From Didymodactylos carnosus (Eukaryota > Rotifera > Eurotatoria > Philodinida > Philodinidae): DNA of 52,720 nt. The stretch is from the NCBI GenBank assembly GCA_905250885.1, contig CAJNOQ010000384.1, positions 1 to 52,720 on the forward strand. The letters run 5' to 3'. The notes below the pieces were generated by a model. That model ran no database searches and was not told the origin of the DNA. It saw nothing but the letters and a program-made list of their open reading frames with translations. This document shows, in pieces, positions 44,164 through 52,720 of this stretch (within the stretch, counting starts at the first letter, position 1; each line of letters begins with the position of its first letter). The position numbers were made by a program, and so were the translations under genes.

Positions 44164-45700
44164 GGAGCTCGGCAACAGTCCTTTACTCTCGACAGCTGAT
44201 CCTGTAAACTGAACTTGACATTCTTATACCTTTGTTCAAGCTTAATAAAACAGATTTTTATTAGTAATCGCTATCTCACGGTGTCAGCTTACCCTGGAAA
44301 AAAATCCGTTTTTTGACATGACACGTTGTCACCTTGTTATAGCGATTCTTCAATGTTCGCTGATGTCCGAACACAGTACTTTTAAAATATCTGATAAACA
44401 ACATGACTTTCATCGCATATTACCAAAAAAGTATAATTTAAAACCAAAAACATTAAAAGTAATATTAATTAGAACAACTACATTAGAAAGGGCCATTTAG
44501 TATTTCTGTGACAACTTCTTCCGTATCATTAGTCGTCCAACACCGTTTGGCAGGTTTAGTGAACGAATGAAGCGAAATTGAAACCTTTATACAGTGCTTG
44601 TTTGAGTCTTAGTTCTAAATAGAAATATCAAGATAAATCTATTGCCCAATTCTAATAATTGGAGAAGTCTGATATTTAACAAAAGATCATTTTTCATGTC
44701 AAGGGCAAGAGCTAGAATTAAACATCGAAGATAATCGCATCTGATACAAAATTTCAGAATTTTCAGTAAATTATGAATAAGTGCGGATACGACGAAGCGA
44801 TATCGAGGTGAGTGTGAGTAGAATTTTAAAACATTTCAAACGTAAGATGACATGCCTGAAAAATAAAGGTATTTCTTGATGCACTGAATCTGAAACGGAA
44901 AATATAAACTGGAATATTCATTGATTATTAATCGCATAGAACTCTAAATTTACAGGTAATTCTTTGAATTAATTCATCGGATTAGATACTAGAAGAAATT
45001 GCGAAAAGAATTCTATGCCACTAAATGGTATTGGATCACGTCTCTTTGTAACGTTGTAATGTACTTCTCTCAACTAGTTGTAACAATTTAAAATATTTAA
45101 ATATAAAATTTTGATATGACCCACAGGATTATTATTCATTTCTAATTTATCATCATGCAGCTATTATAATCTCTTGTGTTTCATATAACAAAGCTGAACA
45201 CGTTCATTGCATAACCTTGTACTTATGTATGTGTCATTTTTCATGTGGTGACTAATTTCATTTGTTAAATATATTTAATATTTTTGTGTCCTCAGCTTAA
45301 TGTGAAATATTTAATCAAATAGATATGATTTAATGCCTTAGAGAGAGAGAATATAAAGTTTAATATGTTAAAACGATCTTTAATCTAAACGGTATATTTT
45401 ATTGTCTTATGCCATATAGGAGGAGTTATGTAACAAGAATTTTAAATGCTAAATAAAATTTTTGTTATGATAGAAACATATCATATAGATACAACAAATA
45501 TGTGTGTGTGCGTGTTTATGTATATTCATTAGCAATTGCAAAGTTCATATTTATATTGATTATGTAAGAAAACAAACTGTTTGACCACACGAAATAAGAT
45601 AGAGACCATAAAAAAAAACGACGTTTCACATCGAAAATGATAATAAACAAGAAATTTACGTTTGTTAATTATTGAAAACAAATTTTGTTATTCATAACAC
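44164..45700. other. Intergenic, no supported gene
   Basis: AT-rich, 1.5 kb, between two foldback elements. The ORF at 44318-44500 has no motif. Confidence 0.5.
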
Positions 45701-46000
45701 CAAATTGAAAAATTTTAAAAGCTTCTTCGATCACAATCGATTGCAGATTCGTCTTTTCCATAGTCGATTATCTGATACGCGATAACTTTTGAATCGGAAT
45801 ACTTCAGAAGACTTTTTCGACATCGTTTTACCTCTGGTCCCATGCTGTGACTTTTTTCGAAAATACGTCAGCAAGACCATGATCAACTTTTTCTCAAGCA
45901 CTCCGATCCAAAAGTTATCGCGTACCAGATAATCAATTATGAAGAAGATGACTCTGCAATCGGTTTTGATCGAAGAAGTTTTTAAAATCTTTCGATTTGA
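45701..46000. mobile_element. Foldback element with ~110-bp arms
   Basis: 45701-45810 pairs with about 45890-46000: CAAATTGAAAAATTTTAAAA on the left against CAAATCGAAAGATTTTAAAA from the right, then CTTCTTCGATCA, CGATTGCAGA, GATTATCTG and ACGCGATAACTTTTG in both arms. The ~80-bp spacer is unique. No target duplication was recognised. Confidence 0.75.
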
Positions 46001-48343
46001 CGATATGCACAAATCTTCCAGAAGATTGACAGACACTTTAATAATTCTGCCCGATTTCTAGAAATCGACTAAACAAACATACACTTAAAAACATTCAACG
46101 TGAAGAAATTACTAACAGAAAATCGTTTATATTTGAGAATGTATTCCTTGTGAAACTAGAGAGGTTAATCAAGTTTTACAATTTTTATGACTGTTGAGTA
46201 TCTCCATAGGTAACTCATAAAAATGATGATGTACAATGCCTCAAGATAATCATCGACCTATGTAGGTGCATGTTTGTAACTTTGTTGTAGACAGTTTTAA
46301 ATTTTTTGAAGTGTCTGTTAGACAAAGCGCATATAGACACATATAAAGAGAGCAGTTAAAAATCTTTCAAATGCATGTGTATATAATGAGTTAAAGGGAA
46401 AGTGTGGAGGCAGTGTATATATATATATATATACATATATACACGCTACTGTTTTTTCTTTTTTTTGTTCATTGAATGGATTCGTAGTTTTACTGTAAAA
46501 TAATCTCGATATAGAAAATATATATTTCTATTAGTAAAGATTATAGAGAAAGTGTGTCCGGAATGTTGAATACTAATGAAGTGACCAAGAAAAACAAAAC
46601 ACTTAAATAAAAATGTAGAGAGAAAAATGACGAAAGAAAAGACGAGGAACTGACACACTAGTCAACTAACATGTAATAATAATTCACTAATATGATGAGA
46701 AATCAAACATATGCGTTGTAAGAATAACTGAACTGTTAAGTAACGAGAAGTATGTGTGTATACTAGTGGCTGTATATCACAAAATGATATAGTAATATGT
46801 GATGATAAACATGCACTTATAACTTGTCACAAATACAAGGTTAAAAAATCATTATTGTATGTGTATGTGTCGAGACAACAATCTCTATTAAACAGTTCAT
46901 CTAATCTAAAACTTACATTTTATTTTGTTCAAGTTATGATATATTTTAAACTCTGAGTTTATTCTATAATTTAATTTATACATTCGAACAATATACTTGT
47001 TCGACACAGTGAATCAAATTTTCTGTTATCTACTGTTTTCTACGTTTTGTTCAACAGATCTTCATTTAGTAATGTCAATGAAACTTATTATCAAAGCTGG
47101 TCAAAATATACGTGCTACGAATATACGTTCTTCTTCTTAAACAAGTGGAAGATGAAAATATTCAATAATTGCACAAGACAAAGAAAAGTCTTATTCATGA
47201 AATATAAATTTAATATGATAAATCTGTCAGATAACCATCGCACATGTCTCACTCATTTGTAATGATTATTATGTTTGAAGTGTTTGCATCGTTTAACGAA
47301 ATTCAGTATTTGACCTATTTCTGAACAAATGAAGAGAAGAAATAAAAAGAACTTGATCGTACCATATTTTGATAGATAAATATCTTGTACGTCGCCAGCT
47401 ATGCTGAAATTTATTCTATTTACCTATAAGATGCCAAACACATTTATGTATAAATTTATTGAAACAGATACATGTTACAAAGTGAAAAACAATTGTTAAC
47501 ACGCAAAAGAGAAATGTTTTTCTGAAGTAGTTATCTTGCGTTCTTATTGTCATATATACAGATGTGCTATTAACTTAGCGAACATCTTCGGTAACTAATG
47601 AAATAATAGAAACTTATAAAAAAAAATAGTGTATACTTTGTACAAGTTTCTGTATGTACGAAAATTGAGAGAATGATACAAACCTTTTTCTTCAGAAAAC
47701 TAGTATAAAATTATATCCGGTGACTTTCAAATTTATGAAGATTAGTTCGCTAAGATGTCCAAAAGAAAGTACAACAACAAAACTAAATATTTTCAATCAG
47801 TAATTATGCGAATTTTAGACAATCTCTACAGAATTTTATCCTTAATTATATTTTCTTCCCACGCTATTGTACACATTGGTTACTAAGTTTCTATTTTGTT
47901 CATCTACTTATATTCTATTGTTGTCGTCTCAAAAAACATATTATACACTATATTGTAATATTATTACAAATGAACATTAGAAAGAAGAAGAACGAAATAA
48001 AGAAAAAAAGGCGAGTCTCTCCTCCAATCGAACAAACATAGGAAAAGAAGAAGTCGCAATATGCATAAATTTATATATATATATACATATATCGCAAACC
48101 TACATACACTTGTTCATTATACTTTTCGCTCCCTCTTCATTTGATCCAAATAAACATCTCAGTTAGTTCACTACAATATATTTATCACTCACAACTACAT
48201 ATATGTATATATTTATTAAACGAGAAAAACATCACTACCGTCATCCTCATCATTATATCCATTTTTTTTTGGAATTAATTATTTTTGGTTCTAATCAACT
48301 ATTATAATAAAAAAAAGGAAAGAGAAGAAAAAGAGAGAAAAAA
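46001..48343. other. Intergenic, AT-rich upstream region of the unnamed gene
   Basis: 2.3 kb with no supported gene. It contains a TA-rich microsatellite (about 46413-46444), a second TA run near 48074-48090, and an A/G-rich stretch directly before the ATG at 48344. ORFs here (46446-46658, 47047-47262) have no motifs. Confidence 0.5.
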
Positions 48344-50355
48344 ATGCCAACAGCAAGTATGAATAATCTGAATAGATATTCAGTCGAATCATCAACATCA
48401 TCATCCTCAACATCATCGTCACAATCAAATAATAAAAAAATTACATTTTTACAAAGAAAATCAAAATTATCATTTTGTTCAACATCGCATATACCCAAAT
48501 CAGCTACACTTGACATGTTCAATATTGAAGATAAAAACAAAATCGTTCCATTATCTTGTACTGTTGCTACTACTACTACTACTACTACTAATATTAATAA
48601 AAACAATGACAATTATCAATCAACACAATCGTTAAATCCTCAGTCAAGAGTAATGTTTCGAACAACATTGAATCCACCAATTGCACGTGTATCACCGATT
48701 AGTCGTTTAGATGTAAATAATACGAATATTAAACCATCAATGATAGATTTATCAACAAAAACAATGAAACAACAACAAGAATGTTGGATGAGTTGTGAAG
48801 AATTGGAAACAATTGAAAAACGTTTTACCGATTTATTAGAAGGAAATCAAACAGATACATCTATCACATCTAATCGAGCAAAAAGTTGTGAAAGATTAAG
48901 ATCAACGAGCGACGATGATGATAATAATTATGATATTTACAAGGACGAACAGTGTTCAACAAGTAAGTGAGAGAAAGAAAGAGAAAGATAGATTTATCAT
49001 CAGTGCAAATATTGATATACATGTATATATGTATATTACATAAAACAGTTGACAGATCAATGTTCACGTTTTAACAAGAGGAAATGACAATATCATATTG
49101 TACAACATAGTCAGATCTTTTTCATATTTAGATTGGAGAAATAATAGAAATAAAGTTATTACTAGCATGTTGAAAATGCTAATATTTAAGCGATCGGAGG
49201 GTGTGATCGTCTCTAATTCAATATGTTTTTTCACTCATTACGTACATATATAGAAAATCAGACAAGGCAATCTTAAGTCTTTTCAATATCGTAAAAAAAC
49301 TAACTATTTTAAAAAAAACTTATATTATTATTAAAACTAACATTGTTTAAACTGAAGATCATAGAGTACCTTTCAAGAACAAAATCTCGAATTATCCTTG
49401 GGCTTGAAAATTTAGTTTCCGAAGAATAATTCACACTTATTATTAATGATATAATAATAGTTCTGTAGCAGTTATCCGTTACTGTCTTTAACTTTTGCAT
49501 AAAAACGCGTCTTATATCTTAATGTACCGATTTTCTATATTTTTTTTTATTATAGACCCTCGTAAATCATTGATAGACGATTATTCAGTAAAAAGAATAG
49601 TTGAATATCATCCTGCAAATGTGTTACTTAACAATGATACTCAGACAGTTCTGCATCATTCGAAACAGCTATCTCATTTAACTAAAACAGATAATAATGA
49701 TTTTGTAGTAAGTGATCAAGATGTTTACATTGTCGAATCGTCCTACAAGTCTATTGGTTCAAAAGTATATGTATGCAAATGTATTGTCGAACTGTTTATA
49801 ACAACGGCCGAACGTCTTTCAAAATTAGAAGATTGGATATTTTTTCAACGTGGTTTACCTGTTTGGTTATTTAATACAGGAATTAATCCTAAACGATTGA
49901 AATGTTTATCTATTGTATTAGCCGAAAAAGGTTCCGGTTTTCCTATATGGCAAGATATCATTACAAATAAAAGTGATATCAAATATGCTCGTGATCAACA
50001 TATTACATTTCGTTTATCAGATCAAAAAACATTAGCCGTATTACGTTTTACAAATTTTCAACAATCAAAAGAATTTTTCAATTATTATGTACAACTAAAA
50101 AATGATCGACGACACGTCAACTTATTTCAGTCAACAGGAAAATTGTCATCATCATCTGTTGAAACTTATCAAATTCGTAGTGGCAATAACCTGAAAAATC
50201 GTAGTGCATCATGTGGTGCCGTTCTTAATAAACGTGTTAGTAAATCATCGATTAGTAATCCATGTTGTTTTCAACATATTACACAAATTCAATTAGCTGA
50301 TCGACAGTTATTAACTACTCTAAGCAGATGTTTACCACCATCCATTGATATTTAA
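48344..50355 (+). CDS. Unnamed protein with PH/EVH1-like region and CRIB-like motif
   Basis: I do not recognise a named orthologue. Exons 48344-48962 and 49556-50355 with a 593-bp intron give 473 codons (472 residues), in phase. Residues 1-206 are Ser/Thr/Asn-rich, with an encoded Thr run from (ACT)n near 48570 and little order. Residues ~258-390 look like a compact PH/EVH1-type fold: alternating strands (VYVCKCIVELFI, LPVWLFNTG, CLSIVLAEKGSGFPIWQD, ITFRL, AVLRF) and a closing helix (QQSKEFFNYYVQL). At 439-451, ISNPCCFQHITQI fits the start of the CRIB consensus (I-S-x-P-x-x-F-x-H), though the second His is Gln. EVH1 followed by CRIB recalls the WASP N-terminal half, but there is no Pro-rich or VCA part. 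A role in Cdc42/Rac signalling is inference. An upstream exon is possible. Confidence 0.8.
48963..49555 (+). other. 593-bp intron of the unnamed gene
   Basis: Donor ACAA|GTAAG, acceptor TTATTATAG. The intron is long compared with the ~60 bp usual here. No element termini or RNA gene was noticed in it. Confidence 0.65.
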
Positions 50356-52230
50356 GAAAATATTTTTTAGCGAATTTTATACATTCATAAAAGTATTTAT
50401 CTTTTTTTTCTACATTCCCTGTGTCAAAAAAAAATAATAATCAAGCAATCATCATCATACGAGTAATGGGAGATGTAGACTAGAACAAAAGAGTACACCA
50501 TTTTGTAGAAGTTTTTTTTTGGGAGGGGTAGGAAGTTCGTCGGTGTTTTCTTCAGATTGTTAATTAAACAGATTTTGAAATTTAATTAATTTTTTGAATT
50601 CAAAGGAATTTGATCATTCTTGTTGATCTTTTCACATTTAAACTAATACTTTGCATACAAATATGAATTTTGCCACATTGGTTAGATCTTTTTGAAATAT
50701 TGATAAAAGTTAAATATGAATATGATCGATCAAGTGTTTTTCTTTAATTTTTATTCATGGTTAAAAAAGTCCATTGTTTAATATAGAGTCGTTTATAGGG
50801 CACACTTTAAATCGAAAAAAAGCAATTATCATACGTGATATGATAGATAAAAATCGTGTATATATATATGTCTTTATCGGGATGTGTACATCTTTTAGCT
50901 TTTATGTACATTGTTTTATGAACCGAATAAGAAACAAACTTTTTTCAATAGTACGCGAACGACCACACTTTATCTATTATCTCTTGACTATTGACATGAA
51001 TAGAGAAGTTGAATATTCACTTGTTGACATCGTATAGTATTCGATTTCGGCTGAAAGAAATCAAGATAAAAAAATGTTAACTGTTATTTTCCTTGCATTA
51101 AATTTTTTTGAGAAACTTCTCGTATTGACTATAGCTATAACCTTGCTTCAGATGGAGACACTGAAATTAAAAATGGCAAAATAAAATTAATATCCTGCTT
51201 GATTTTAGTATGAGCTAATTTGTCTTCGTTTATATGTGAAAAACTTTGTTGCTCTCACAGTGGCATTGTTGTTATGGGTATCTCTTTGGACTTTGGGGGG
51301 CTGAACATGAAATCATTGAAACTTGTAGAAGCCGCCTCCGTTTCTGCAGCATCGATTGTTCTTAGGTTTTTGAATAATCTCTATTTTTAATCGATGATCA
51401 TTACGATCTCGCTAGAACTTCATCAAATTGAACTTAAATTTTTATCACAAGTGCATGAGATTATTTCTCAGATGTGGTTTCTTTCTGACTTTTCAAAGAA
51501 ATCATTCTCAGTCAAATTATACAGTTTCTTCCGTCAAGAACTATGGACTTGAAAAGGTTTCTCAGTATTTTTGTTGTAATTATGGATTGATCGCTGCAAT
51601 ATTTTTCAAAATGTTTTAGAGTCGAGGGAAAAGGATCTCTGGGAAGGGTTAAACAACTTAACAAGCTGATTCATTTTTTTATAATTAAATTATCGTTCAA
51701 GCAACGACGATAAATAAATTGTTTTCCTTTAAAATGGATGACAAACAGTTGAATTAACGAATCTCACACTTGAACGATCCTATACAATTTGGAGAACGTG
51801 ATTTATTTATTTATTATTAGCGATTCTGTAGCAGAAGAGTTATTGTTGCGGCACAACTTGCGATAGTCGAGAGAGGAGTCCCGAAAATAACTTTTTTTTT
51901 CAGAAATTCCGGGTTTGATAACTTTTGAGAAAGTCGCGTTCAATCGTGGACACGACTCGTGATGTGGAAATTAACCTTCAGAACAAACAATTAAATAAAA
52001 TTCTAGTGTTTTTTTTTCGTTCAACTTCAACTGCAAAACAAGAAGGATGAATGAGTTCTGAGCCGTGACTCATATGGCGACTACTTTTCAGCGTTTCAGC
52101 TTTTCGCAGCGACTACACGAGTGTTGTCATGTCGAAATCATGCGCAGCGACTCACTTCCGGAGTTCTAAGACTTCTCTAGGATTGTGTCGCGCTAAAAAC
52201 TCTTATTGTAACCCATTGCCAAATTTTTAA
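50356..52230. other. Intergenic, no supported gene
   Basis: 1.9 kb, AT-rich. The first few hundred bases probably include the 3' UTR of the unnamed gene. ORFs at 50774-51037 and 51428-51619 have no motif. Confidence 0.5.
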
Positions 52231-52497
52231 CGTGACTGTCTCACCAAAACGAGAATATAAAAAAACGCGTTTTAATCCGGTTTTTCGCAGAAGCGTTGAA
52301 ACGAGAAACTAGAAAAACGCCTTGCTTTCCGTTTGCTCAACGCACTGAAATCATAAGATGCGAGGAAATGAAAAGAGGTACCATATGTCATTTTCTAGTT
52401 TCGACACGTTTAAAAAAAAAACGTTTTGGAAGGCGAAATCAAACATGGCGTTACGTCGCATTTGTGAAAAAAACCGAGGAAAACTGAGTTTCTTTAT
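52231..52497. repeat. Repeat related to the foldback family at the left end
   Basis: 52440-52495 (GGCGTTACGTCGCATTTGTG and onward to GAGTTTCTTTA) matches the reverse complement of about 450-505. 52375-52450 matches the reverse complement of about 728-800. The repeat family therefore brackets the window. No complete terminus is visible here. Confidence 0.65.
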
Positions 52498-52504
52498 TTT
52501 TTCG

Positions 52505-52563
52505 AATTACCCCATGTGGGGTAATTCCGGCCGATAAGCTATTTTGCGTGGGGTAATTCCGGT
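52505..52563. repeat. Two copies of GTGGGGTAATTCCGG
   Basis: GTGGGGTAATTCCGGCCG at about 52515 and GTGGGGTAATTCCGGTCG at about 52548 are direct repeats. The first is also part of a palindrome TACCCCATGTGGGGTA. They lie right at the edge of the preceding repeat. Confidence 0.6.
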
Positions 52564-52720
52564 CGGTCCATTCAAATACATGGAGTTTTCTGGAACAAAC
52601 CTCTGCTAATTAACGGTAAGTCATAATCAGGTAGAAATTACACCAGTTTGAAGCTCTTCTTCTCTTCTACCTGTCATACAAATTTGAAATTATTAGCACC
52701 TATTCTAATGAAGTTAATTA

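Noticed and set aside
48295-48612. Minus-strand ORF with Val/Asp runs
   Set aside because: It is antisense to the Ser/Thr repeats and the (ACT)n run of the unnamed gene.

Overview
The window is a eukaryotic, AT-rich, gene-dense segment of an invertebrate genome, most probably from a bdelloid rotifer (Adineta/Philodina group; the genus cannot be settled from sequence alone). Three things point there. The only H2A in an otherwise canonical histone quartet is an enlarged H2A with a 29-residue C-terminal tail and no H2A.X SQ motif, matching the published finding that bdelloids replaced canonical H2A and H2A.X with heavier H2A variants. Most introns are about 50-65 bp. Several genes have a splice-acceptor-like AG directly before the start codon, as expected where spliced-leader trans-splicing occurs.

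Layout. 1-9 kb is transposon territory: a 660-bp foldback element, a 5'-truncated APE-type non-LTR retrotransposon (minus strand, one frameshift), a decayed gag-like ORF and a degenerate hAT transposase. 10.6-30.1 kb is a housekeeping/regulatory block: a beta-TrCP/Slimb F-box WD40 gene (-), eIF4E (-), a PH-RhoGAP-coiled-coil gene (-), SARAF (+), prefoldin subunit 1 (+) and adenosine kinase (+). A non-autonomous element with a perfect 9-bp target duplication lies between the divergent RhoGAP and SARAF genes. 31.0-33.2 kb holds a SPOP-like MATH-BTB gene whose BTB domain is split by a ~148-residue insertion. 34.7-38.9 kb is the histone quartet, as two divergent pairs (H3-/H4+ and H2A-/H2B+). Every gene has one intron, a TATA box ~100-120 bp upstream of the ATG, and a histone 3' stem-loop 31-38 bp after the stop. 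39-46 kb is an island of small inverted-repeat elements, including two hAT-type MITEs with 8-bp target duplications. 48.3-50.4 kb carries a two-exon gene I cannot name; it has a Ser/Thr-rich N-terminus, a PH/EVH1-like region and a CRIB-like motif. The last 500 bp hold a repeat related to that at the left end.

Exon structures were assembled by hand from GT/AG sites. For the eight complete multi-exon genes besides the histones, exon lengths sum to whole codons and the joined proteins follow the known families, so the splice calls are well supported. The genes do not form one pathway. Two are probable cullin-ligase substrate adaptors (beta-TrCP for CUL1, MATH-BTB for CUL3), two probably act in Rho-family signalling (RhoGAP and, by inference, the unnamed CRIB-like protein), and the histone quartet is a functional unit. 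No tRNA, rRNA or CRISPR feature was recognised.
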